Part shown: in pieces, positions 1-5,436 of the stretch
Layout: every line of letters begins with the position of its first letter
Position numbering within the stretch: position 1 is the stretch's first letter
Assembly: GCA_002067635.1 (NCBI GenBank)
Contig: MVRB01000027.1
Coordinates: 1 to 14,746, forward strand
Reading direction: 5' to 3'
Length of the DNA: 14,746 bases
From: Methanomassiliicoccales archaeon PtaU1.Bin030
GTDB lineage: Archaea; Thermoplasmatota; Thermoplasmata; Methanomassiliicoccales; Methanomassiliicoccaceae
The notes under the pieces: generated by a model
What the model was told of the DNA's origin: nothing
The model's input: only the letters and a program-made list of their open reading frames with translations
The model's database searches: none
Position numbers and translations under genes: made by a program

Positions 1-213
1 ACCGGGGCGCTGATCGTCCTGCTGCTCTTTGCATTCCCCATCGGGCTCATCTATCTGGCTATCCGATGGAAGCGCAGATGTCCCATCTGTAAGACTCCAG
101 ACGGGATGCTCATGGCCCCGTACTTCCCGCAGCCCCAAGGAACGTTCACCCAGACCGGAACTGGCCAGCTATATCAGGCCGCCCAGCCGCCACAACAGGG
201 GCGGTATCCATGA
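1..213 (+). CDS. Small membrane protein with CPIC motif (5' end missing)
   Basis: The reading frame is open from the first base and ends in TGA at 211-213, so only the last 70 residues are present. The visible part starts with a hydrophobic segment (ALIVLLLFAFPIGLIYLAI) that looks like one membrane helix. It is followed by a basic stop-transfer stretch (RWKRR), a single C-x2-C pair (CPIC) and a Gln/Pro-rich tail (PQPQGTFTQTGTG...AAQPPQQGRYP). The basic flank puts the tail on the cytoplasmic side by the positive-inside rule. There is no second cysteine pair after CPIC; a partner pair could lie in the missing N-terminus. Function is unknown. The stop codon overlaps the next start as ATGA. The call as a coding region is firm because the frame, overlap and composition match the neighbours. 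Confidence 0.7.
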   Translation, partial: TGALIVLLLFAFPIGLIYLAIRWKRRCPICKTPDGMLMAPYFPQPQGTFTQTGTGQLYQAAQPPQQGRYP

Positions 214-455
214 GCGAGACCATCCCTTCCGAGTCCTCGAAAGACCCCCTGTGGGTGGTCGCGCACCTCTACATGGATGACATGCTGGACAAGCACCTGG
301 ACCCGGTGGATGACATGCCGAGGGTCATCACCAGGCTACAGTACTTATTGAACATGGAGCTGAGGCGCAGAGCACACCAGGACGCGGACGCCAGATGGCA
401 TGAGGACACCAACAACGCTCTCGAAGCAATGAGGGCCGGGGCGGTGGTACGATGA
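210..455 (+). CDS. Hypothetical protein, 81 aa, acidic and helical
   Basis: I do not recognise this protein. It is 81 residues and predicted by eye to be mainly helical: an acidic N-terminal half (YMDDMLDKHLDPVDDMPRVITRLQYLL) and an Arg/His/Asp-rich second half (ELRRRAHQDADARWHEDTNNALEAM). It has no cysteines, membrane segment or signal peptide. ATG 210 overlaps the stop of the preceding membrane-protein gene by four bases, and its own TGA overlaps the next small gene in the same way. It is probably made by termination-reinitiation within the same operon. It could be a small cytoplasmic accessory protein of the virus; nothing more can be supported. Confidence 0.75.
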   Translation: MSETIPSESSKDPLWVVAHLYMDDMLDKHLDPVDDMPRVITRLQYLLNMELRRRAHQDADARWHEDTNNALEAMRAGAVVR

Positions 456-556
456 CAGTAACGCAGAGGATGTTCGCGGACCTTCATAGGATGCTTCCGC
501 ATGGTCCGTTAGCAGTGGGCACAGCGTGGCACAGGCGCAGGGGGTTATCTCCATGA
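452..556 (+). CDS. Putative 34-aa basic microprotein
   Basis: This short frame (MTVTQRMFADLHRMLPHGPLAVGTAWHRRRGLSP by direct reading) is joined by 4-base ATGA overlaps on both sides: its ATG at 452 overlaps the previous TGA, and its TGA at 554-556 overlaps an ATG that opens the next gene. That double junction is the main evidence that it is translated. It also explains why the next gene most likely starts at 553. The peptide is basic and rich in Arg and His, with no recognisable domain. An alternative is that it is only a ribosome-relay leader between its neighbours. Confidence 0.5.
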   Translation: MTVTQRMFADLHRMLPHGPLAVGTAWHRRRGLSP

Positions 557-924
557 CCGAATCCCAAACATTCGAGTGCGCGAACTGCAACGATAGATAC
601 CTCATCGTCGGAAAGGAGCACGTCATCCACAAGGGTGAGGGTGAGCTTACGGAGAGGAACTTCCGCATGGCGTTCAAGGTGAACGTATCAGAGTTCAAGT
701 GTGCCGTGTGCGGGGCCGAGTACAGCAACGACCGGTGGCATAGGAAGATCAAGGACGGCAACGGCCACTTTTATGAGGAACGGGTCAACGGGGAGTGGAC
801 CATCACCCCCTGGTGTGAGGAGCGGACCAAGAGGGAACGGGAAGCCCTAGAGAAGGTCAGGAAAGCGCAGGAGAGCATCAAGCAGAAGCAAGGGCCGAAG
901 AGGGACGGGAGGCGCAGAGCATGA
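553..924 (+). CDS. Zinc-ribbon protein with basic helical tail
   Basis: This is a 123-residue protein with two C-x2-C pairs, Cys9/Cys12 (CANC) and Cys50/Cys53 (CAVCG). The spacing of about 37 residues is typical of a single four-cysteine zinc ribbon. Residues 85-123 are highly charged (EERTKREREALEKVRKAQESIKQKQGPKRDGRRRA), probably one long helix with a basic end that could contact nucleic acid. The start at 553 is preferred over an in-frame upstream ATG at 526 because 553 forms a 4-base overlap with the preceding stop, as at almost every junction here. Zinc ribbons of this size in virus early regions often bind DNA, RNA or a host protein; the specific role is unknown. Confidence 0.8.
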   Translation: MTESQTFECANCNDRYLIVGKEHVIHKGEGELTERNFRMAFKVNVSEFKCAVCGAEYSNDRWHRKIKDGNGHFYEERVNGEWTITPWCEERTKREREALEKVRKAQESIKQKQGPKRDGRRRA

Positions 925-1151
925 GTAAAGCATCTATCCACTGCCCCTGCTGCCGCCGCCCCTACAACAGCGACCGCCGGAGCGACAACCGGGACAGCTG
1001 CATAGCGCACATGGTCCGGGTGCATGGGCTGGAACGGGGCAGGGCCGTCGAGCTGCTTATCGAGTCAGGTGAGATCAGGCCAGGGTGCCCGCTGGAGCAA
1101 GCGTTGAAGGAATGGGACGAGCTGGTAAAAGCGGGGGTGCTGAGGCCATGA
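921..1151 (+). CDS. C2H2-type zinc-finger protein
   Basis: This is a 76-residue protein. The N-terminus carries Cys8 and Cys11 (CPCC), and after 18 residues comes His30-x4-His35 (CIAHMVRVH), giving a C-x2-C-x18-H-x4-H arrangement; Cys10 and Cys27 are extra. The second half is a helical segment (ERGRAVELLIESGEIRPGCPLEQALKEWDELVKAGVL). Archaeal tailed viruses and haloarchaeal genomes carry many such single-finger proteins that act as DNA-binding or protein-contact modules; assigning regulation here is inference. It is coupled by ATGA overlaps upstream (921-924) and downstream (1148-1151). The finger spacing is longer than in the classical C-x2-C-x12-H finger, so a relaxed zinc-binding knuckle is also possible. 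Confidence 0.75.
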   Translation: MSKASIHCPCCRRPYNSDRRSDNRDSCIAHMVRVHGLERGRAVELLIESGEIRPGCPLEQALKEWDELVKAGVLRP

Positions 1152-1381
1152 ACAAGAGCCTTGACGCCATGCTCATCGAGGCCGCGCACGCCACCGGGCC
1201 GCTGACCAACAGCTACCGCATCATCGATTACATGAAGAACAGGAAGTTCTACAACATCCCCATGCCCGGCCACGTCAGCAGGCGCATCCAGCAGTTAGGC
1301 ATAGCGCGACCGACCGGGAGGAAGATACAGTTCGACCGTGCCAGAAGCTCGACCATAAACGAGTACGAGGTGCCGCGATGA
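1148..1381 (+). CDS. Hypothetical protein, possible winged-helix fold
   Basis: This is a 77-residue basic protein. The order helix (LDAMLIEAAHATG), turn (PLTNSYRIIDYMKNRKFYNIPM), helix (PGHVSRRIQQLGIARP) and a strand-like segment (GRKIQFDRARS) is compatible with a small winged helix, with PGHVSRRIQQLG as the candidate recognition helix. This is a weak, by-eye judgement. The start at 1148 is chosen because it overlaps the upstream TGA as ATGA; the frame stays open upstream to 1085, but that would overlap the zinc-finger gene extensively. The next gene overlaps at 1378-1381. If the fold is right, the protein is a candidate transcriptional regulator of viral or host genes. Confidence 0.7.
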   Translation: MNKSLDAMLIEAAHATGPLTNSYRIIDYMKNRKFYNIPMPGHVSRRIQQLGIARPTGRKIQFDRARSSTINEYEVPR

Positions 1382-1536
1382 GCGTCACCGTGGAGATACT
1401 GCGCGAGACGCCCCCCATCTACCAAGACAGCGGCTACCCCCTGGAGACAGAGGTCGGCAAGCGGTACGTCCTGGACGATGAGATGGCCGCAAAGCTCATC
1501 CAGCACAAGTACGCCAGGGCGGTGAGCGAGGAATGA
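1378..1536 (+). CDS. Small phage-type protein, 52 aa
   Basis: This is a short coding frame of 52 residues with ATGA overlaps at both ends (1378-1381 and 1533-1536). The C-terminal part (GKRYVLDDEMAAKLIQHKYARAV) resembles a pattern seen in many very short phage proteins, in which a strand (G-x-x-Y-x-V) leads into a helix with A-x-x-L-I-x-x-x-x-A. Those proteins are usually uncharacterised and are often found next to structural genes. The peptide has no cysteines or membrane segment. Function is unknown. The coding call is strengthened by the double stop-start coupling and by third-position codon use that matches the neighbours. Confidence 0.65.
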   Translation: MSVTVEILRETPPIYQDSGYPLETEVGKRYVLDDEMAAKLIQHKYARAVSEE

Positions 1537-1742
1537 GTTATATTGAGGTGATAGAGAGAGCACCAAAGATCATGGTGTGGGATGGAGCAATGGACCCCTC
1601 ATGGTGCAATGCCGTCGAGCTGTGGATAGATTTCCATCAACCATATAGGCACTGCATAGCGAAGTATGATTGTGTCTTTGCGTTGAATTGTGACGGCCCC
1701 GAAGATTGTGCCGCATATCTGCCGGAGGATGAGGACGAATGA
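1533..1742 (+). CDS. Hypothetical acidic protein, 69 aa
   Basis: I do not recognise this protein. It is 69 residues, acidic (it ends AAYLPEDEDE) and rich in aromatic residues and cysteine: Cys25, Cys41, Cys47, Cys53 and Cys59 are present in its second half with H and D between. The cysteines are not in C-x2-C pairs, so a zinc ribbon is not supported. Codon use is somewhat more AT-rich than in the flanking genes, which might mean a different origin. The first codons follow a 4-base overlap with the preceding gene, and the end overlaps the next gene. Acidic small early proteins of tailed viruses are sometimes DNA mimics or inhibitors; that is only a possibility here. Confidence 0.7.
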   Translation: MSYIEVIERAPKIMVWDGAMDPSWCNAVELWIDFHQPYRHCIAKYDCVFALNCDGPEDCAAYLPEDEDE

Positions 1743-2056
1743 ACGACCCAGAGCCGGACGACAGTGTGCCCCCGCTCAGCGACCATCAACCCAAGGCCGT
1801 CAAGGTGGCCGAGCTCCAGGCGAGCGAGAACAACTGGAAGGCATGGGGCTACACCCCAGGACCGCCGGAGGTCAACGTCACCATCGGGGAATCGCCGCGC
1901 CTGTCCTGCATCTATGACGTTCTGGCCGACACCAAGAGCAAGCTCGAAACCTGCGGCCTGGTGGTCAAGTTCCACCTGGACGCGGACCACCGGGGGCAGA
2001 TCGAGGCCACGCTGGAGGCGCATGAGCCGTACAAGTCCCAGGGGGTGAAGGCGTGA
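1739..2056 (+). CDS. Hypothetical protein, 105 aa
   Basis: I do not recognise this protein. The N-terminal 20 residues are acidic and probably disordered (NDPEPDDSVPPLSDHQPK). Residues 45-100 alternate strands and helices (EVNVTIGESPRLSCIYDVLADTKSKLETCGLVVKFHLDADHRGQIEATLEA), which suggests a small alpha/beta domain. There are no membrane segments or metal motifs. The frame competes with two other open frames over the same bases. This frame is chosen because it begins at an ATGA junction (1739-1742), ends at a GTGA junction (2053-2056) and has ordinary amino-acid composition, whereas the alternatives are rich in Arg, Ser and Pro, as out-of-frame translations tend to be. Confidence 0.7.
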   Translation: MNDPEPDDSVPPLSDHQPKAVKVAELQASENNWKAWGYTPGPPEVNVTIGESPRLSCIYDVLADTKSKLETCGLVVKFHLDADHRGQIEATLEAHEPYKSQGVKA

Positions 2057-2175
2057 GCGAGACACACACAGGAAGCGCCCCCTGGGACGGGCTGTTCGAC
2101 CTAAGCAAGTATCGGAAGTGCGGCATTAGGGTGCGGGTTCTTGGGTATGTTGCCCTGGAGGATGAGTTATGGTAG
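2053..2175 (+). CDS. Putative 40-aa microprotein, GTG start
   Basis: This short frame opens with GTG inside the GTGA junction of the previous gene and ends at TAG 2173-2175, overlapping the next ATG (2169) by seven bases. The peptide reads MSETHTGSAPWDGLFDLSKY followed by RKCGIRVRVLGYVALEDELW; it has no known domain. The evidence is the coupled start and the tight fit between neighbours; without it there would be an untranslated gap of more than 100 bases, which occurs nowhere else in this region. It is one of only four genes in the window that end in TAG. Confidence 0.5.
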   Translation: MSETHTGSAPWDGLFDLSKYRKCGIRVRVLGYVALEDELW

Positions 2176-2426
2176 CGACCGCGACCTCCCGCGCCGCCTT
2201 CCACAGCAAGCGCGGCGACGGGACGCAGAAGCAGCTCATCCTCAACGCACTAGCGGAGCACGGCCCCCTGTGCGACCGCGAGATAGCGGAGCTGACCGGG
2301 CTGTCGGAAGCCCGCATACCGCCCCGGAGGGGGGAGCTGGTCAAGGCCGGGGTGGTCAAGTGCCTGGGCACGGAGCGCAGAGGGCTGAACGCGCTAGCCG
2401 TCGAGATATGGGGTTTGGACATATGA
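2169..2426 (+). CDS. Winged-helix DNA-binding protein
   Basis: This 85-residue protein has a clear winged helix-turn-helix: helix 1 QKQLILNALAEHG (about 20-32), helix 2 CDREIAELTG (35-44), recognition helix SEARIPPRRGELVKAGVV (46-63), then a short wing (KCLGTERRGLNALAVEIWGL). The pattern resembles MarR/ArsR-like or initiator-type modules that sense nothing on their own and act as DNA-binding units. It most likely regulates viral transcription; the target is unknown. A GGAGG at 2158-2162 lies six bases before the ATG, so this gene has its own ribosome site despite the overlap with the preceding short frame. It is followed by an ATGA junction at 2423. Confidence 0.8.
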   Translation: MVATATSRAAFHSKRGDGTQKQLILNALAEHGPLCDREIAELTGLSEARIPPRRGELVKAGVVKCLGTERRGLNALAVEIWGLDI

Positions 2427-2494
2427 ACGAGAGGACATTGACAAAGGATGAGTTGATGGAGCTATCGAAGGAGAAGGCTGGGGGTTCACCATGA
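2423..2494 (+). CDS. Putative 23-aa peptide between coupled genes
   Basis: This very short frame (MNERTLTKDELMELSKEKAG then GSP) sits between two 4-base overlaps (2423-2426 and 2491-2494). The peptide is charged and probably one helix. Its existence is supported only by the two ATGA junctions and by the lack of any other explanation for the 65 bases between the winged-helix gene and the next gene. It may act mainly to carry ribosomes to the gene at 2491. Too short for a family assignment. Confidence 0.4.
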   Translation: MNERTLTKDELMELSKEKAGGSP

Positions 2495-2739
2495 CCCCCG
2501 ACCAGGCCATCATCGACGAGCTGACCGAGGCGTACTTGTCCTTCCGCGACAGGTTCCAGGGCATCAATGACTGGTCGGACGAGCGCGAGCACCGCACCGC
2601 CCTGAGCATGACGGCGAACTATGCTAAGATAAGGGCGGCACAGATTAGACAGACAAACATCACCTGGCCAATCATCAACCCATATCCTATTCAGCCGCTA
2701 GGACCGTATTATAGCATACAAGGCGGTGAGCAAAAGTGA
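2491..2739 (+). CDS. Hypothetical protein, paralogue of the gene at 6075
   Basis: This is an 82-residue protein. The first 49 residues align without gaps to the first 49 residues of the protein starting at 6075, with 19 identical positions by my count, including D-E-L-x-E-A (9-14), F18-R19, E31, R35-T-A37, T41 and Y44-A-x-x-R-A49. This shared part looks like a two-helix bundle. The remaining third (NITWPIINPYPIQPLGPYYSIQGGEQK) is Pro/Tyr-rich and unlike the paralogue. The function is not known. The duplicate pair suggests either diversification under selection or recruitment of a shared partner. It is coupled upstream by ATGA and downstream by GTGA (2736-2739). Confidence 0.75.
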   Translation: MTPDQAIIDELTEAYLSFRDRFQGINDWSDEREHRTALSMTANYAKIRAAQIRQTNITWPIINPYPIQPLGPYYSIQGGEQK

Positions 2740-3086
2740 CCGCCACCCTGCACATCAAGCCCCCGAGGAGGGGGGAGAGGAGCCACGGAGGGTGGTGGCT
2801 CGCCGTCGCCGCAGGGACGCAGAAGGCGTTAGACGATAAGCCATACGCGATGTTCGACGGCCCCATCAAGGTCGATGCAGAGTTCAAGCTCCCCCGGCCC
2901 GAGGCCCGCTCCAGGGACCATTACCATCAAACGAGCCCGGACATATTCCTCCTGGCCGACTCGCTCAAGGGCCTGGGGGATGGCAAGCTGTTCTCGCGGC
3001 CCACCCAGGTCATCGAGCTCAACGTCACCAAGGGGTACGGGGACGGCTACGACGTTGGCGTGGACGTGGAGGTGAGCGGGGGATGA
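2736..3086 (+). CDS. RusA-like protein, divergent at catalytic positions
   Basis: This is a 116-residue protein with a GTG start in a GTGA overlap and a GGCGGTGA-like ribosome site upstream. Its layout follows RusA Holliday-junction resolvases: a G-P-I-K-V-D-A-E-F strand ending in P-R-P (42-55), then S-P-D (67-69), a helix LLADSLKGLGDG (72-83), then Q-V-I-E-L-N-V-T-K (91-99) and a final strand GVDVEV. RusA enzymes use three aspartates, in P-D-x-D-N and in D-D-x-Q-V. Here only the first (Asp69) is visible; Phe71 replaces the second, and no acid precedes Q91-V92. Family length (about 120) fits. It may be an inactive or altered resolvase that binds branched DNA, or a distant fold relative. In tailed viruses RusA resolves recombination intermediates before packaging. 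Confidence 0.5.
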   Translation: MTATLHIKPPRRGERSHGGWWLAVAAGTQKALDDKPYAMFDGPIKVDAEFKLPRPEARSRDHYHQTSPDIFLLADSLKGLGDGKLFSRPTQVIELNVTKGYGDGYDVGVDVEVSGG

Positions 3087-3196
3087 GCTATCCAGAAGAC
3101 ATCCCCAAGGACAATAACGCCGCCCTCGGCCTGTTCCTCATCACCATCGGGGTGCTGATGGCGGTGGTCGTCATCATGGCGGGGTGGGTGCGATGA
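3083..3196 (+). CDS. Single-pass membrane microprotein, 37 aa
   Basis: This short frame encodes MSYPEDIPKDNNAALGLFLI followed by TIGVLMAVVVIMAGWVR. Residues 13-35 form one hydrophobic helix; the N-terminal tail is acidic/polar and the C-terminus carries Trp-Val-Arg, so an N-outside, C-inside topology is likely. ATGA overlaps join it to the RusA-like gene (3083-3086) and to the next gene (3193-3196). It cannot be recognised by family. A role at the host membrane is the natural inference; holin-like, superinfection or anchor functions are all possible and none is demonstrated. Confidence 0.65.
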   Translation: MSYPEDIPKDNNAALGLFLITIGVLMAVVVIMAGWVR

Positions 3197-3549
3197 GCGA
3201 GATAGCGTTCTGTCAGCACTGTCACCGCCCGGTGTGCGGTGTCAAGTACGGGGACCGCCTGATACTATACCTCGATCGCTTCAAGTCCCTGCCGGAGGAT
3301 TTGCGCGAGATCAAGGAACCCATGCGATTCTCCGCCCACGGCCTGAGCGATACGTTGGGCATCCCCATAGCGGCAGTCTACCGCACCAAGGACGACCTCA
3401 TAGAGCTGGGTTACCTGGACATCACCAGGAACTGGCTTCTGACGAGCAGCGGTAAGAGAGTGTACCTATACTCACTGACCGACAGGGGACGGCGCTATGC
3501 GGCAGAGCTGAGAACGTTCCAGCAGAGAGTGGCCGAGGCGCTTCCGTGA
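3193..3549 (+). CDS. Zinc-knuckle winged-helix regulator
   Basis: This is a 118-residue protein. The N-terminus has Cys7-x2-Cys10-x4-Cys15 with His9 and His11 (CQHCHRPVC), a probable zinc knuckle. Residues 40-100 form a winged helix: FSAHGLSDTLG, AAVYRTKDDLIELGYLDI (recognition helix plus lead to wing), a beta-wing (NWLLTSSGKRVYLYSLTDRGRRYAAEL) and a closing helix. The wing and T-D-x-G-R-R-Y ending resemble MarR- or PadR-type regulators. The start at 3193 is preferred to the in-frame ATG at 3184 because it forms the ATGA overlap. It most likely binds DNA as a regulator of viral gene expression. The next gene begins with GTG inside the GTGA junction at 3546. Confidence 0.8.
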   Translation: MSEIAFCQHCHRPVCGVKYGDRLILYLDRFKSLPEDLREIKEPMRFSAHGLSDTLGIPIAAVYRTKDDLIELGYLDITRNWLLTSSGKRVYLYSLTDRGRRYAAELRTFQQRVAEALP

Positions 3550-3833
3550 ACTGCGTCCACTGCGGGCGGGAGCTGCACGGCAAGCAGGAACGAAACTGCT
3601 CCAAGCGCTGCTGCGATAACGCCAGCAGTTACCGGACATACTACAGGCGCAAGCTCTATCAGCCGGGCGAGGCGGCCAGGACAGCGGAGCGCAAGCGTCT
3701 GTACGCCAGGGCGTGGCGCAAGCGCATGGTGCTGGAGGGCCGGTGCTCCAGGTGCGGATATGACAACGACCGCTTGGACGAGGGCCGCCGATTATGCTCA
3801 TCCTGCTACGCGCTGCTAAAGGTGTCGAGATGA
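3546..3833 (+). CDS. Double zinc-ribbon protein, basic
   Basis: This is a 95-residue, strongly basic protein with two metal sites. The first is Cys3, Cys6, Cys18 and Cys22 or Cys23 (CVHCG ... CSKRCC). The second is Cys67, Cys70, Cys84 and Cys87 (CSRCGYDND ... CSSC). Between them lies a basic helical stretch (RRKLYQPGEAARTAERKRLYARAWRKRMVLEG). Proteins with this two-ribbon plan are common in tailed-virus genomes and are generally thought to bind nucleic acid, some being HNH-like without the nuclease core; no H-N-H motif is seen here. The start is GTG in a GTGA overlap. The end overlaps the phosphoesterase start as ATGA (3830-3833). Confidence 0.8.
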   Translation: MNCVHCGRELHGKQERNCSKRCCDNASSYRTYYRRKLYQPGEAARTAERKRLYARAWRKRMVLEGRCSRCGYDNDRLDEGRRLCSSCYALLKVSR

Positions 3834-4759
3834 GGACGCTGAACTTCATCAGCAACACCACCACGGAGCGGGACGAGCGCGGGAACGTGTCCCTGGTCAA
3901 GATGCCCCACAGAGCGTTGCCATCGAGCTTCCACATGTTCATGGCCAACGACTTCCACGTGGGCAACAGCGAGACGAGCGAGCACGCCATCGAGCAGTTC
4001 ATCCATGCGGTCAAGAGCAAGAAGAACAGCTACGTCTACCTCCAGGGGGACCAACTGGAGTGCATCAACATTTCCGACCCCCGCTTCGACCTGGACGTTC
4101 ATTCCGGGCGAGGGCCGAGGGTCAATGTCATGCGCGACGCGTTCATGGAGCTTTTGGAGCCAATAGCGGACCGCGTCATACTCATCCTGGACGGCAACCA
4201 CGAGCGTAGGCTGAGGAATTTGTTCCAACCTAACCTGGACATAGCCAAGGCGTGGAACACCGTGTATGCCAATGGCACGCTGGCCAAGCTCATCTTCCCA
4301 GGGTTCCGCATATGCGCGTGGCATGGGAGCGGGTTCATCGGCTCATACGCCGGAGATCAGAAGCAGCGGCATGTGAACGAGCAGATAGCGTTGAAGCGCA
4401 AGCTTAGGCGATTACCGGCGCAGGACTGCGAGGTCATCACCTGCGGCCACTACCACCGCCTCATCCTCAGCGAGCCGGACCCTAGGCTGCTGCTCGTGAC
4501 CGACCAGGAACGGAACCAACTGGTCAGCGACTACACCAGGCCGTCGCGCATATGGCTGGACCAGGAGCGGGGGCTGTACCGCGTCCCGGAGGAGGAGCGC
4601 TATTACGTCTGCACCGGCTCGTTCCTGCGCGGCTACTCCGAGGATATGCCCAGCTACGTCGAGGATATGGGCCTGGAAGCTACTGAGCTGGGGTATGGCC
4701 ACATCGAGGTCAAGAACGACAAGTTGCTCAAGGTCGAGACGGTGAAGGTGACGCCATGA
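3830..4759 (+). CDS. Calcineurin-like metallophosphoesterase
   Basis: This is a 309-residue protein carrying the full motif set of the calcineurin-like metallophosphoesterase superfamily: D41-x-H43 (NDFHVG), G-D74 (LQGDQLE), G-N123-H124-E (GNHERR), H165 (AWHGSG) and G-H207-x-H209 (CGHYHR). These residues bind two metal ions, usually Mn or Fe/Mn, for hydrolysis of phosphoesters. The end (TGSFLRGY ... SYVEDMGLEATELGYGHIEV) matches the phage-encoded branch by memory. The true substrate (DNA ends, nucleotides or a signalling nucleotide) cannot be read from the sequence. An in-frame ATG at 3794 exists, but 3830 is preferred because it makes the ATGA overlap and has AAGGTG upstream. It is the largest enzyme in the accessory region. 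Confidence 0.9.
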   Translation: MRTLNFISNTTTERDERGNVSLVKMPHRALPSSFHMFMANDFHVGNSETSEHAIEQFIHAVKSKKNSYVYLQGDQLECINISDPRFDLDVHSGRGPRVNVMRDAFMELLEPIADRVILILDGNHERRLRNLFQPNLDIAKAWNTVYANGTLAKLIFPGFRICAWHGSGFIGSYAGDQKQRHVNEQIALKRKLRRLPAQDCEVITCGHYHRLILSEPDPRLLLVTDQERNQLVSDYTRPSRIWLDQERGLYRVPEEERYYVCTGSFLRGYSEDMPSYVEDMGLEATELGYGHIEVKNDKLLKVETVKVTP

Positions 4760-4947
4760 GCTGGACCTGGAGGCGCAAGAAGAAGGAGAGCACCTATCCG
4801 ATGCTGGAAACCCTGGACCTCACCAGGGTGTGCTCGCTGCTGGCCCCGGAGTTCGGGTGCACCGAGCTGGTCATTCAGGAAATGAACATCGAAAGCGCGG
4901 ACGATGGGGTGAGCGTGGTCATGAAGCTAAAGATAGTGGGGTGGTGA
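4756..4947 (+). CDS. Hypothetical protein, 63 aa
   Basis: I do not recognise this protein. It starts with a basic patch (MSWTWRRKKKEST), followed by a helix (ETLDLTRVCSLLAPEFG) and two strands (TELVIQEMNIESADDGVSVVMKLKIVGW). The small alpha-beta layout could be a compact nucleic-acid or protein contact domain. It overlaps the phosphoesterase stop by four bases, so the two may be co-translated. One base separates it from the next ATG, whose ribosome site (GGGGTGGTGAG) lies inside the end of this gene. Confidence 0.75.
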   Translation: MSWTWRRKKKESTYPMLETLDLTRVCSLLAPEFGCTELVIQEMNIESADDGVSVVMKLKIVGW

Positions 4948-4948
4948 G

Positions 4949-5149
4949 ATGGGAGAGAAAAGAGCGTTCGAGGGGCTAGTAATGGACTGCAAGGTGAACG
5001 GGCCGCACATCGTGGGGGCCGACGGAGTGCTCCTGGGCATAGTGATGATGAGGGACATCCTCGGAGGGTTGGAGGGCAAGCGCGTGCGCATCACCGCCGA
5101 GGTCATAGATGACGATCATTTAGAAATGGAAAAGCTGGAGCGTGAATGA
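4949..5149 (+). CDS. Small beta-rich conserved-type protein, 66 aa
   Basis: This is a 66-residue protein. The sequence FEGLVMDCKVNGPHIVGADGVLLGIVMMRDILGGLEGKRVRITAEVIDDD resembles a small domain found in many short phage proteins, with a G-V-x-L segment followed by L-E-G-K-x-V-R-I-T and an acidic tail. It is likely an OB-like or barrel fold by strand pattern. No enzymatic residues are apparent. Family resemblance is from memory of similar short proteins and has no firm name. It is preceded by a one-base gap and overlaps the next gene as ATGA (5146-5149). Confidence 0.75.
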   Translation: MGEKRAFEGLVMDCKVNGPHIVGADGVLLGIVMMRDILGGLEGKRVRITAEVIDDDHLEMEKLERE

Positions 5150-5436
5150 TGTGTGACTATGTCCAGGAGGTGGAGAACCTCAAGGCGGCGGCATTGAAGT
5201 TAAGGTCCGTGACCGTGAGCAACAAGAAGGATGTCGTGAACGTGGACCTCAGCGGGGCGTTCCTGTATGCCATCGGCTTCGTGGAGGGCGTCACGGACGG
5301 GATGCTGGCTTGCGCGAACACCAAGGAGGACGTGCAGGAAGCCGGCAGGAGCGCGGAGCGACTGGTGTTCCTGGTCATCGGGGAGGGGGCCAAGGCTCTC
5401 AAGACATCATTGACCGACCCGGAGGGGTACGCTTAG
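5146..5436 (+). CDS. Hypothetical helical protein ending in in-frame TAG
   Basis: This is a 96-residue, mostly helical protein (VQEVENLKAAALKLRS; AFLYAIGFVEGVTDGMLACANT; EDVQEAGRSAERLVFLVIGEGAKALK) without known motifs. Two adjacent ATGs (5146, 5149) are possible starts; 5146 makes the ATGA overlap. Its stop is TAG 5434-5436, and the next gene's ATG follows at once in the same reading frame. In a host that decodes TAG as pyrrolysine the two frames would read as one 310-residue product. A GGAGG at 5421-5425, eleven bases before the downstream ATG, supports separate initiation as the simpler reading. Confidence 0.75.
   Translation: MMCDYVQEVENLKAAALKLRSVTVSNKKDVVNVDLSGAFLYAIGFVEGVTDGMLACANTKEDVQEAGRSAERLVFLVIGEGAKALKTSLTDPEGYA

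Noticed and set aside
2707..2718. TATA-like TATTATAGCATA about 25 bases before the RusA-like GTG
   Set aside because: It lies within coding sequence of the upstream gene, is a poor TATA match, and the GTG already has a ribosome site and a coupled GTGA junction.
3472..4324. Antisense open frames over the zinc-ribbon and phosphoesterase genes
   Set aside because: The + strand genes carry intact metal motifs; the antisense frames show none and have shadow-like composition.
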